Positions 21,680 through 27,919 of a stretch of DNA of 28,738 nucleotides are shown piece by piece. The position numbers and the translations under genes are program-made. Every line of letters starts with the position of its first letter. Position 1 is the first letter of the stretch. This DNA is from JAHFIW01 sp035495855 (GTDB taxonomy: Bacteria; Patescibacteriota; Patescibacteriia; SG8-24): positions 1 to 28,738 of the forward strand of contig DATJFD010000033.1 in NCBI GenBank assembly GCA_035495855.1. Direction: 5' to 3'. The notes under the pieces are model-generated. The model did no database searches, was not told the DNA's origin, and saw only the letters and a program-made list of their open reading frames with translations.

Positions 21680-22135
21680 ATGAGATCCATGGTGTTCGCG
21701 CTGGCGGCGGCGATGGCGCTTACGATCGGATGCACGGTCGAGGTCGTTCCTCGTCCCGGCGTCGGCGACCGGCCGCAGAACCTCGCGCAACTGGACTACC
21801 CGGTCGCTGGCTGCGAGCGCGGGCCGTACGCGCTGGCGCTCATGAACAGGACAGACTACTACCTGGACATGACGCTCGACGGTGAGCCGATCGATTTCCT
21901 GGCGCCTGAAGGTTCCTACGCCGAGCTTCCGCCCTGGACGACGGCGTACGTCTGTCTCGACCACCTTGGCGACCACGACATCACAGGCCGCTCGTTCTAC
22001 GAGAGCTACGGACAGCTGTATCCGGTCGGCGGCGAGTACGGTTATTTCGCGGTGACCGACTACTACGGCTCCGATGTCGGCCCGGGCGGCCGACAGGAGC
22101 TCTTCATCGACGATTCACTGCTCTACTACTACTGA
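21680..22135 (+). CDS. Small tyrosine-rich lipoprotein, function unknown
   Basis: 151 residues. MRSMVFALAAAMALTIGC is a lipoprotein signal with C18 as the lipid site. The mature part has beta-strand character (YALALMNRTDYYLDMTLDGE) and is rich in Tyr and Gly toward the end, finishing DSLLYYY. Two cysteines (AGCERG and AYVCLDH) could pair. AAAGGAG ending 9 bases before the ATG is a good ribosome site. No family is recognised. Promoter and terminator mark it as a single-gene unit. Confidence 0.82.
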   Translation: MRSMVFALAAAMALTIGCTVEVVPRPGVGDRPQNLAQLDYPVAGCERGPYALALMNRTDYYLDMTLDGEPIDFLAPEGSYAELPPWTTAYVCLDHLGDHDITGRSFYESYGQLYPVGGEYGYFAVTDYYGSDVGPGGRQELFIDDSLLYYY

Positions 22136-22159
22136 AAAAGACCCGCTCGGGTCTTTTTT
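22136..22159. terminator. Bidirectional Rho-independent terminator
   Basis: AAAAGACCCG / CGGGTCTTTT stem with A and T runs on both sides. It follows the lipoprotein gene and faces the end of the hemerythrin gene. Confidence 0.88.
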
Positions 22160-22176
22160 CTTGCGCGCCGGCAGTG

Positions 22177-22620
22177 TCATCGCCGCCGGTCACCTCGCTT
22201 TTCTCCTCCGCTTTTCAAATAGAGCTTCTGTTCTTTGTGCACGCCCAACATGTGGCGAAACAGCCAGTCTTGCGCGAATGCGGCGACCCTGTCGGCAAGT
22301 TGGGCGATGTCCGTTTTTTGCTCACGGATACTCGCGAGAAAAGCCCTCAACTCGCTTCTATACTTTGCATGCGAAGCGACATGCTGCTTAACGCCCGGAT
22401 ATTTCGAATTGGCTAAGTACTTCTCCTCGGAGTCAAAATGATAAAAAGCATGATTAAAGAGGTGGGTAAGGCAAAAGAGCAGGTCCTTTCGCGTAAGGGC
22501 TCTGTTTCGCGAGGCTTTCATTATCTCCTTAAGCAGCGTAAAAAAATGTTTATGCTGTTCGTCGATCCAAGGAACGCCGGTCTTGTATTCATTTTTCCAG
22601 GCGATCTTTTTTTCCCGCAT
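22177..22620 (-). CDS. Bacteriohemerythrin with one altered iron ligand
   Basis: 147 residues. WKNEYKTGVPWIDEQHKHFF holds the first ligand H23. HAFYHFDSEEKYL gives H61 and E65, KQHVASH gives H80 and H84, and DWLFRHMLGVHKEQ gives H123. The last ligand, normally Asp in a HxxxxD motif, is His here (H128). Hemerythrins bind O2 at a di-iron centre and act in oxygen storage, delivery or sensing. The gene is visibly richer in A and T than its neighbours and may be a recent arrival. ATG 22620 starts the conserved domain; a TTG at 22662 is an alternative. Confidence 0.9.
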   Translation of the reverse strand: MREKKIAWKNEYKTGVPWIDEQHKHFFTLLKEIMKASRNRALTRKDLLFCLTHLFNHAFYHFDSEEKYLANSKYPGVKQHVASHAKYRSELRAFLASIREQKTDIAQLADRVAAFAQDWLFRHMLGVHKEQKLYLKSGGEKRGDRRR

Positions 22621-22753
22621 AACGTATGGGTTGTTCGAGACCGATCGCCGGCTCCTCTTCAACTGCAGTGATACTTAAAAGGCGGCCCCTTCGCCGCTGC
22701 ATTTGTCGTCTTTTCGCGCTGCCGTGTGACGCCGTGCCTGGGAAACATGATTC

Positions 22754-22762
22754 ATTATAACA
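22754..22762 (-). promoter_or_regulatory. Promoter box of the hemerythrin gene
   Basis: The minus strand reads TGTTATAAT, a perfect extended -10. The leader to the ATG at 22620 would be about 130 bases. The rest of the gap 22663-22854 shows nothing further that I recognise. Confidence 0.5.
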
Positions 22763-22854
22763 TGCTTACCCAAGTCCTGCCATCACTAGCCCCAGGTCGA
22801 AAAAATGCTCTCGCCAGGAATGATAGTAGGTTTTTTAGTGACCCACATCAAACC

Positions 22855-23196
22855 TCAGACCACTTCGACGATATCGACGGAGATCTCCACCGCCGGGACC
22901 GTTCCCTTGTTCTCGAGCCAGTGCGTGGTGTTCCTGTCCTCGGGCCAGCCGACGCCGGGGCCATACTCCGTGGCGACGCCGTCACGATGGTCGGTGATGG
23001 TCCCCTGCAATATGTAGACGGTGCCCGGCCTGTTCTTATGGTCATGGACCGGCCCGATGACGCTGCCGGGCTCCATCGTGAACATACGCATGCGGAGCTT
23101 GCGCCCCGCCATGCCCTCGATCTCGGGACCGAGGTCGACGGTCGCGAGCAACTTTTCCGTGACGCCTTTCGTCTCGATCGCTTGTTCGTTCCCCAT
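22855..23196 (-). CDS. Cupin-domain protein
   Basis: 113 residues. KLRMRMFTMEPGSVIGPVHD, then HKNRPGTVYILQGTITDHRD and the second motif PGVGWPEDRNTTHWLEN give a single Cupin_2 barrel. H (VHDH) and the later H (TTHW) are probable metal ligands; the glutamate of motif 1 is not in its usual place. No catalytic assignment can be made from sequence; such proteins range from isomerases to sensors. It follows the DUF1761 gene by 48 bases on the same strand. Confidence 0.88.
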   Translation of the reverse strand: MGNEQAIETKGVTEKLLATVDLGPEIEGMAGRKLRMRMFTMEPGSVIGPVHDHKNRPGTVYILQGTITDHRDGVATEYGPGVGWPEDRNTTHWLENKGTVPAVEISVDIVEVV

Positions 23197-23244
23197 GGTG
23201 TTCTCGTTATTGTTGATCGAGAGACGCGGTCTCACGGCGAAACC

Positions 23245-23691
23245 CTAGAGGAATAGTTTCGTCAGGAACGAGATGAGGAGCAGCGTCACGAGGTTCGAGG
23301 CCGAGTCGGAGAAGAACTTCTGCCAGGCGATCTTGCGGTCGCAGGTTCCCCAGAGGATGCCCTGGCCGATCATCGGCACCATGAAACAGAGCCAGTTGAA
23401 AAACACGAACCCGAGCCCCATCCAGAACGACAGGCCGTTGTGCACGCTCTCGGTGATGATGAACGCCGTCGCGCCGGCGGTCAGGAAGGAGAGCGCCAAT
23501 TGCGCCGCGAACATCTTGGGCATCATCGCGGCGCCTTCTTTCATCTTCGCCTTCTGCTGCTCGGGCGACAGCTTGTCCATGCCGAGATAGCGCATGTGGA
23601 GCTTCCCCATCGGGGTCGCGTTCGCGTACCAGACGGTGCCGACGACCACGGAGATGGCGGCGCCGGCGAGGGAGAGCAAGAGGAGGGTCAT
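23245..23691 (-). CDS. DUF1761-family membrane protein
   Basis: 148 residues with four helices. The N-terminal GAAISVVVGTVWYANATPMG, followed by KLHMRYLGMD, is the DUF1761 signature. Later stretches are TAGATAFIITESVHNGLSFW and NWLCFMVPMIGQGILWGTCD. Its function is unknown. An extended -10 (TGCTATACT) lies 62 bases upstream. The cupin gene downstream is probably co-transcribed. Confidence 0.85.
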   Translation of the reverse strand: MTLLLLSLAGAAISVVVGTVWYANATPMGKLHMRYLGMDKLSPEQQKAKMKEGAAMMPKMFAAQLALSFLTAGATAFIITESVHNGLSFWMGLGFVFFNWLCFMVPMIGQGILWGTCDRKIAWQKFFSDSASNLVTLLLISFLTKLFL

Positions 23692-23753
23692 AGGTTGATA
23701 GGAAAATGCGGATGGCGCCTTGAATGCTTGGCGCGATGGTTAGACGTGCCTTA

Positions 23754-23762
23754 AGTATAGCA
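23754..23762 (-). promoter_or_regulatory. Extended -10 promoter of the DUF1761-cupin unit
   Basis: The minus strand reads TGCTATACT, 62 bases before the ATG at 23691 and about 22 bases beyond the arr stop. Confidence 0.5.
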
Positions 23763-23783
23763 AATGCCCGCCACTTCGCGTCA

Positions 23784-24527
23784 TCAATTGATGATGTCCC
23801 CCGTGTTGCCGGCCAGCCTGTCGCGCCACTTTTGGATCTCTTCAGAAGACGGTCCCACCCTATCCGTGATCTCTCCCGCGATCCTCAACGAGGCGTGGGT
23901 GCGATATGAGCGTGTCGGATTTCCCGGAAAATAATTGTTCGTAACGTTCGGGTCATTTTCAAAGCTCCCCGTCGGTTCGACGACATACACGCGTTCACGC
24001 CCATCGCCTTTCGCAAGCGCGGCAGCCAGCCACGCCCCATGAGCGAGCGCCGTGAAGTACACGTGATTCATTTTAAGTTCAGGTCTGTAATTAGACTCGT
24101 TCCCTGCGGTGAGGAGATCGCCGATCCGCAGATCCGCTTTCGTGCCGTGATAAAAAGGGCCTTCGTCGGAAGGTTCCGTGCTGCACGAGGCCGCTAACTC
24201 ATAATTCTTTTTCGCCGCGACGGAATCGCTTAACTTCTCATGGCATTCGGCGATGTTCGAATACAGGGAAGGAAGCGCGCTCTTTACCGTGTCGTCATGG
24301 ATTTTCAATGCAAGCTCCAGATCCGTTTCAAGCCATCGCAGTCTGTCTGCGGCATTTTCTTGATGGCGGGCCACATAATGCGCCGCAATGAATTTTTCAT
24401 GATCATCCGTTGCTTCGTTCCAAGCTTGAAGGAACTGCTTGGCCGCTTCCTCGGGCATGCACTTCTTTTCCATGGCGATGCCCTGAAGACAAAGTTTGAC
24501 GATGTCGTTGTTTTGACTGAATTCCAT
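23784..24527 (-). CDS. arr: Rifampin ADP-ribosyltransferase (Arr) with N-terminal TPR-like domain
   Basis: 247 residues. Residues about 124-225 match Arr: GPFYHGTKADLRIGDLL with H127, NHVYFTALAHGAWLAAAL with Y157, YVVEPTGSFENDPN with D192, and FPGNPTRSYRTHASLRI. H, Y and D are the known catalytic/NAD residues. Arr inactivates rifampin by ADP-ribosylating the C23 hydroxyl. Residues 1-118 are an alpha-helical TPR-like extension (EEAAKQFLQAWNEATDDHEK, SLYSNIAECHEKLSDSVAAK) that short Arr proteins lack; it may have another partner or function. The DNA is richer in A and T than the genes around it and sits beside tRNA-Asn, which suggests transfer. The ATG at 24527 is preferred over the TTG at 24533. 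Confidence 0.93.
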   Translation of the reverse strand: MEFSQNNDIVKLCLQGIAMEKKCMPEEAAKQFLQAWNEATDDHEKFIAAHYVARHQENAADRLRWLETDLELALKIHDDTVKSALPSLYSNIAECHEKLSDSVAAKKNYELAASCSTEPSDEGPFYHGTKADLRIGDLLTAGNESNYRPELKMNHVYFTALAHGAWLAAALAKGDGRERVYVVEPTGSFENDPNVTNNYFPGNPTRSYRTHASLRIAGEITDRVGPSSEEIQKWRDRLAGNTGDIIN

Positions 24528-24648
24528 ATTCAAAGTCTTTCATGAATACCGAGGGTCATTTCGCGCCGGACCATCGACGCCGCTTCTTCACGAAGCGGGA
24601 TGAGACGACCCTGGGATCTTGATCTTAGGTCCGGACTAGGGTAGATGA

Positions 24649-24657
24649 AGCATAGCA
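24649..24657 (-). promoter_or_regulatory. Possible extended -10 promoter of arr
   Basis: The minus strand reads TGCTATGCT right after the T run of the tRNA terminator. The leader to arr would be about 115 bases (24528-24648) and includes a GCTTC / GAAGC hairpin. Confidence 0.4.
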
Positions 24658-24683
24658 AAAACGCGCCACTTGTGTGACGCGTT
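24657..24683 (-). terminator. tRNA-Asn terminator
   Basis: The minus-strand stem AACGCGTCAC / GTGGCGCGTT (one G-T pair), a four-base loop and a T run, 5 bases after the encoded CCA. Confidence 0.85.
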
Positions 24684-24688
24684 CTTGC

Positions 24689-24764
24689 TGGCTCCGAGGC
24701 TGGGACTCGAACCCAGGACCAAAGGATTAACAGTCCTCTGCTCTACCAGCTGAGCTACCTCGGA
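24689..24764 (-). tRNA. tRNA-Asn (anticodon GTT), CCA encoded
   Basis: The minus strand starts TCCGAGGTAGCTCAGCTGG and closes the acceptor stem with CCTCGGA. The anticodon loop is CTGTTAA, giving anticodon GTT, and the T arm reads GGTTCGAGTCCC. The discriminator is G and the 3' CCA is in the DNA, making 76 bases. All four arms pair. Confidence 0.97.
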
Positions 24765-24776
24765 ACGAGCAACGGC

Positions 24777-24805
24777 AGCTTACCCAAGGCAGCAAGAGAT
24801 TGCAA
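24777..24805 (-). promoter_or_regulatory. tRNA-Asn promoter
   Basis: The minus strand reads TTGCAA, 17 bases, TAAGCT, 12 bases before the tRNA 5' end. Confidence 0.6.
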
Positions 24806-24844
24806 GATGCATACCGTCGCTCGGACGCTTCGGTCATGCGGGCG

Positions 24845-25954
24845 TCAGAACGTCACCGTGAGCGGGCTTCCCAGGCCGGTCACGTAATCGTAACGCCGCC
24901 GCGCCTCGCAGAAATACGCGCAATCTCCGTTCGATCCGCTCACGATATCGCGGAAGAACGCGCCGTGGCCGGCGGAGGCCTTGTCCGCGTAGAATCGCTC
25001 GTTCGAGGCGGAGAGGCCGAGCGCCTTGATGGCCGCCCATTGCGGCGCCCCGGCGCTCGTTCCGCCGAGGACGTACCAACCCCCCTTTCCCTTCGCCGGC
25101 GTCCTATAGACGGCGAAACCGGGCATGGGATCGGCGGCGTAGGCCACGTCGGGCACGGCCCTTTTCCCGCCCGCGCGCCTGATGCCATAGTCGCGCTGGT
25201 ACGCCGGCTGCGGGATGAACGCGCTCACCCCGCCCCCGCTGCCGGCCCAAGCGGTCTCGCGCGCCGTCGCGTGCGCAACGTCGAGCGTCGTACCGCCGAC
25301 CGCGACGACGTTCGGCGACACCGCGGGCCAGCTCGCTCCCGCGCCGTCATCACCGGATGAAGCGAAGAACGTCACGCCGTCGGCCGCGAAGTGCCCGTCG
25401 AGGTCTTCCTCCCCGGTGAACTCCTTGCCGCCCCAGCTCATCGACACCGCCACGACACCCCTCCTCTTCCGGGCGAGATCGACCGCCGCGAGGAGATCGG
25501 CGCCCTTGGCGCTCTTCGCCTCGACGAGCAGTATCTTGGCGCCGGGCGCGATGGCGTGGGCCCACTCCACATCGAGCGCGGTCTCGAGGGACCATCCCGC
25601 GTCCGCGCGCAGGCGCTTGGCCATGGCGCGCTTCTCGAAACAGCCGTTCTTCATGGTGCAAGGAGGCAGGCCCATCGCTTCGTCGAAAAAGGCGAGGTCG
25701 CGCTCGATGGTCGGCGCGTCGAAGGCGTCGACGATGGCGATGGTGCCGCTGCCGCCCTCCTCCGGAAGCCGATAGGCCCTGCGAAGATCGGCCGGACGCA
25801 GGCCCGCCGAGGGCTTGGCCATGCCCTTGGCGCGCACGTGGATGGGCGGCCGCGCTTTGAAGGAACCGATGCGGGACGCCGCGGACGCCGGTACGCACGG
25901 AAGAAGGAACGTCGAACACAGCGTCGCGACGAGAAGAATGCGTCGAACGGTCAT
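24845..25954 (-). CDS. Exported S53 (sedolisin/kumamolisin-type) serine-carboxyl protease without propeptide
   Basis: 369 residues. Residues 1-26 are a signal peptide (ILLVATLCSTFLLPCVPASA). The catalytic domain follows at once: AYRLPEEGGSGTIAIVDAFD, then WSLETALDVEWAHAIAPGAK with E124 and D128, FFASSGDDGAG with the oxyanion D202, LGGTSAGAPQWAAIKAL with S300, and the calcium site DIVSGSNGD...YDYVTGLGSP at the C-terminus. All S53 catalytic residues are present. Typical sedolisins have a propeptide of about 180 residues; only about 20 residues separate signal and domain here. Two cysteine pairs are possible (C99/C105, C345/C349). A TTGACG-N17-TACAAA promoter lies upstream. It is probably a secreted protease of protein scavenging or envelope processing. 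Confidence 0.87.
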   Translation of the reverse strand: MTVRRILLVATLCSTFLLPCVPASAASRIGSFKARPPIHVRAKGMAKPSAGLRPADLRRAYRLPEEGGSGTIAIVDAFDAPTIERDLAFFDEAMGLPPCTMKNGCFEKRAMAKRLRADAGWSLETALDVEWAHAIAPGAKILLVEAKSAKGADLLAAVDLARKRRGVVAVSMSWGGKEFTGEEDLDGHFAADGVTFFASSGDDGAGASWPAVSPNVVAVGGTTLDVAHATARETAWAGSGGGVSAFIPQPAYQRDYGIRRAGGKRAVPDVAYAADPMPGFAVYRTPAKGKGGWYVLGGTSAGAPQWAAIKALGLSASNERFYADKASAGHGAFFRDIVSGSNGDCAYFCEARRRYDYVTGLGSPLTVTF

Positions 25955-26014
25955 GCTGTCGAGGGTCAGGTTTTTGAGAGAGCGCCCGTCTTCCGCGGAA
26001 CTCGAGCGCGCATG

Positions 26015-26043
26015 TTTGTAATCGAGCCGCCTGCCGTCGTCAA
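26015..26043 (-). promoter_or_regulatory. Promoter of the S53 protease gene
   Basis: The minus strand reads TTGACG, 17 bases, TACAAA, 60 bases before the ATG at 25954. Confidence 0.6.
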
Positions 26044-26153
26044 GTGATCTTCGCCTGTGGATAAGCCCGATTGACCCTCCGCCGCCGCGGGCGCAACCTG
26101 AAGTCCCGATGTCCTTTTCCCTGCCCCGCCCCTTCTTTCTCATCAAAGACGGC

Positions 26154-26200
26154 GGGGTCCCGCCACAGGCGGGAGACCCCGCATCAAGTGCGGGGTGACA
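26154..26200. repeat. Double-hairpin palindromic repeat, copy 1
   Basis: CCCGCC/GGCGGG (26159-26173) and CCCCGC/GCGGGG (26177-26195) form two adjacent hairpins. The block GACCCCGCATCAAGTGCGGG and its tail (26175-26200) recur at 26919-26944 with one change. It resembles interspersed REP-type elements. Confidence 0.75.
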
Positions 26201-26219
26201 CGCAACACGGAGGCTTACC

Positions 26220-26882
26220 ATGTTCGAGCCCATCGACCTCGGCGAGTTCGAGCGCCGCACCCGCATCCAGTCCCGCCGCTCGTTCTGGCAGGGCGCTGAC
26301 CGCATCGTGTCGCTTCGCAACCTCCGCAAGATCGTCGACATCCGGCTGATGAACGACGAGTACCTGCGGGACCTGCTCCTGAGCGTCACGCTCGTCGGCG
26401 ACCCCGACTCGCGACCCTACGAGGGCTGCGACATCAAGCGCATGCGCGCCGACCCGGCGATGCTCGCGGTCGGCCAGACCTTCGTCGAGGAACGCAAGTT
26501 GCTCAACCTGCAGGCGTCCTTCTTCGACATCTTCAAGGGCTCGGGCGCGCCGAGCGGCTTCGCCAAGAAGGGCGCGATGGTCATCCTGGGCGAGCCGGAC
26601 GATGGCGGCCTCGCGGTCGCGCACTACCTGCCCCCGCTCGTGGAGTGGCATGGCGAGCGCCACGGCCTGCTCGACGGCATGCACCGCGGCTACTCCGCGA
26701 TGCGCATCGGCACGACCATCGAGGTCATCAAGATCTGCTTCCCCAAGTCGCAGTTCCCCTGCGACTTCGGCCACTGGAAGAACGTTCGGCTCGTGGACGC
26801 GAAGCCTCCGAAGGAGGAACGGTTCTACGGGCTCAAGCCCGCGCTGTTCCGCGACCTCAAGTACGTTGGCATCGACGGTTAG
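26220..26882 (+). CDS. Conserved protein with DGxHR (ParB/sulfiredoxin-like) motif
   Basis: 220 residues, no signal or membrane helix. Residues 150-170 (LLDGMHRGYSAMRIGTTIEV) match the DGxHRxxAxxxLG helix-turn segment of the ParB/sulfiredoxin nucleotidase fold, where the arginine contacts a nucleotide phosphate. The rest (KIVDIRLMNDEYLRDLLLSV, EERKLLNLQASFFDIF) is not recognised. A nucleotide-dependent or DNA-related role is inference. The gene is bracketed by palindromic repeats at 26154-26200 and 26919-26944 and has its own terminator. GGAGG about 8 bases before the ATG supports the start. Confidence 0.75.
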   Translation: MFEPIDLGEFERRTRIQSRRSFWQGADRIVSLRNLRKIVDIRLMNDEYLRDLLLSVTLVGDPDSRPYEGCDIKRMRADPAMLAVGQTFVEERKLLNLQASFFDIFKGSGAPSGFAKKGAMVILGEPDDGGLAVAHYLPPLVEWHGERHGLLDGMHRGYSAMRIGTTIEVIKICFPKSQFPCDFGHWKNVRLVDAKPPKEERFYGLKPALFRDLKYVGIDG

Positions 26883-26915
26883 CCGCTCCCTTTCCGGGGC
26901 GGTTTTTCTTTTTTT
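26883..26915 (+). terminator. Rho-independent terminator of the DGxHR gene
   Basis: CCGCTCC / GGGGCGG stem with one G-T pair, a six-base loop and a long T-rich run, directly after the stop. Confidence 0.85.
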
Positions 26916-26918
26916 CTG

Positions 26919-26944
26919 GACCCCGCATCAAGTGCGGGGCGACA
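26919..26944. repeat. Palindromic repeat, copy 2
   Basis: Matches 26175-26200 in 25 of 26 positions (C for T near the end). A third, partial copy of the tail, GCGGGGTGACA, is at 26955-26965. Confidence 0.75.
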
Positions 26945-26980
26945 GTTGGTTGGCGCGGGGTGACATTTTTTTCTCATGAA

Positions 26981-27000
26981 AAAAATCCGCCTTGCGGCGG
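26981..27000 (-). terminator. Terminator of the 45-aa protein gene
   Basis: The CCGCC / GGCGG stem with a four-base loop is followed on the minus strand by TTTTT, 6 bases after the stop at 27007. Confidence 0.7.
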
Positions 27001-27006
27001 GAAAGT

Positions 27007-27144
27007 TCAGCGCCTCTTGAAGAAGGCGCGCCAGAAGCGACCCATGGTGAGCCACTCGAGCCAGACGGCGAGAGCGATGAGCAGGCCCCCGGCCATGATG
27101 TCGTGGGAATGAGCGGAAGCGTGCGCGACAAGGCATTCGGTCAT
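27007..27144 (-). CDS. Small single-helix membrane protein (45 aa)
   Basis: 45 residues starting MTECLVAHASAHSHDIMAGG. It has one hydrophobic helix (about 17-34) and a basic end (RFWRAFFKRR). The N-terminal ECLVAHASAHSH holds one Cys and three His close to the membrane, suggestive of metal binding. GGAGAAAA ending 5 bases before the ATG is a good ribosome site, and TTGACA-N16-TAGGGT and a terminator frame it, so it is a real gene. No family is recognised. Confidence 0.72.
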   Translation of the reverse strand: MTECLVAHASAHSHDIMAGGLLIALAVWLEWLTMGRFWRAFFKRR

Positions 27145-27163
27145 GATCTTTTCTCCGCATGCG

Positions 27164-27191
27164 ACCCTACGCCTTCGGACGAGCTTGTCAA
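27164..27191 (-). promoter_or_regulatory. Promoter of the 45-aa protein gene
   Basis: The minus strand reads TTGACA, 16 bases, TAGGGT, 19 bases before the ATG at 27144. Confidence 0.6.
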
Positions 27192-27204
27192 TGGCCGTCG
27201 GATG

Positions 27205-27231
27205 AAAAAACGGTCCCGTTCGCGGGACCGT
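27205..27231 (-). terminator. Rho-independent terminator of the CPBP protease gene
   Basis: ACGGTCCCG / CGGGACCGT with a TTCG-type loop and a T run on the minus strand, 5 bases after the stop at 27237. Confidence 0.92.
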
Positions 27232-27236
27232 CGGGT

Positions 27237-27755
27237 TCAGTGCATCGCGCCTGCGGCGAGCACCGTGAAGTTGTACGCCGCGTGCACGAGCACGCAGGAG
27301 ACGTACGCCGTGAACTGCGAGTTGTGGTTCTTCATGTAGAGGCGGCCGAGCATGTACCCGACGAACCCCTGGATGAAGACGTTGATCGGGCTGCCGTGCG
27401 CGATCCCGAACAGGACGCCGCAGACGGCGAGCTGCACCGCGCGGATCGTCTCCGGCGACTTGCCGCGCACGAGCGTGAGCGGCAGCATCCGGAAGACCAT
27501 CTCCTCGAAGACCGGCGCGAACACCAGGCCCATGAAGACCGCGGTGCCCGGGCTGGCCTGCAGGAAAGCCGCCACCGGCGGGAAGAACGACAGCAGGTGG
27601 AAGGTCACCGACACGACCGGCATGCGCGCGTGCGTCGCGCCGATCGAGGCGGAGAGCGCCAGCACCAGATAGGAGACCCACAGCCACGAAGCGCCGTAGG
27701 TCGCGAAAATGTTCCAGACGAGATCCCGGAACGATCGACGGGTCGGCTGCTCCAC
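27237..27755 (-). CDS. CPBP-family intramembrane metalloprotease
   Basis: 172 residues, five to six hydrophobic helices. The CPBP motifs are all present: FAPVFEEMVFRML (E84, E85, R89), LFGIAHGSPINVFIQGFVGY (H120) and VSCVLVHAAYNF (H158, N162). These Abi/Rce1-like enzymes cut within membranes; in bacteria they mature peptides, process lipoprotein-like or prenylated substrates or give bacteriocin immunity. The start is a GTG at 27755 with GGAGG 7 bases before it. No peptide substrate gene is next to it except the 45-residue membrane protein downstream, which has its own promoter. Confidence 0.9.
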   Translation of the reverse strand: MEQPTRRSFRDLVWNIFATYGASWLWVSYLVLALSASIGATHARMPVVSVTFHLLSFFPPVAAFLQASPGTAVFMGLVFAPVFEEMVFRMLPLTLVRGKSPETIRAVQLAVCGVLFGIAHGSPINVFIQGFVGYMLGRLYMKNHNSQFTAYVSCVLVHAAYNFTVLAAGAMH

Positions 27756-27797
27756 GGCATCCTCCGTGTTTCCTCAAAAGGGAAAACGAAATGCGTC

Positions 27798-27825
27798 AAA
27801 AGACCGCTATGGTTGAGCATAGCGG
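27798..27825 (-). terminator. Rho-independent terminator of rpoD
   Basis: CCGCTATG / CATAGCGG stem with a six-base loop, followed on the minus strand by TCTTTTG. Between it and the rpoD stop lies a polypurine/polypyrimidine stretch (27853-27915). Confidence 0.75.
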
Positions 27826-27919
27826 CCTTCCTTCTACAGGGCAAATTGTCCTGGAGGGGTAGAGGGGGAAAGGGGTAAAGACGGGTGCCTTTTCCCCTCT
27901 TTCCCTTTTCCCCTCGTTC

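Noticed and set aside
24689..24764. tRNA-Asn as an attachment site of an integrated element
   Set aside because: No second copy of the tRNA 3' end and no integrase in the window; only a 7-base match near 22424, which is too short.
26056..26064. Perfect DnaA box (TGTGGATAA)
   Set aside because: Only one such box, no AT-rich stretch or dnaA/dnaN nearby; one 9-mer is expected by chance often enough.
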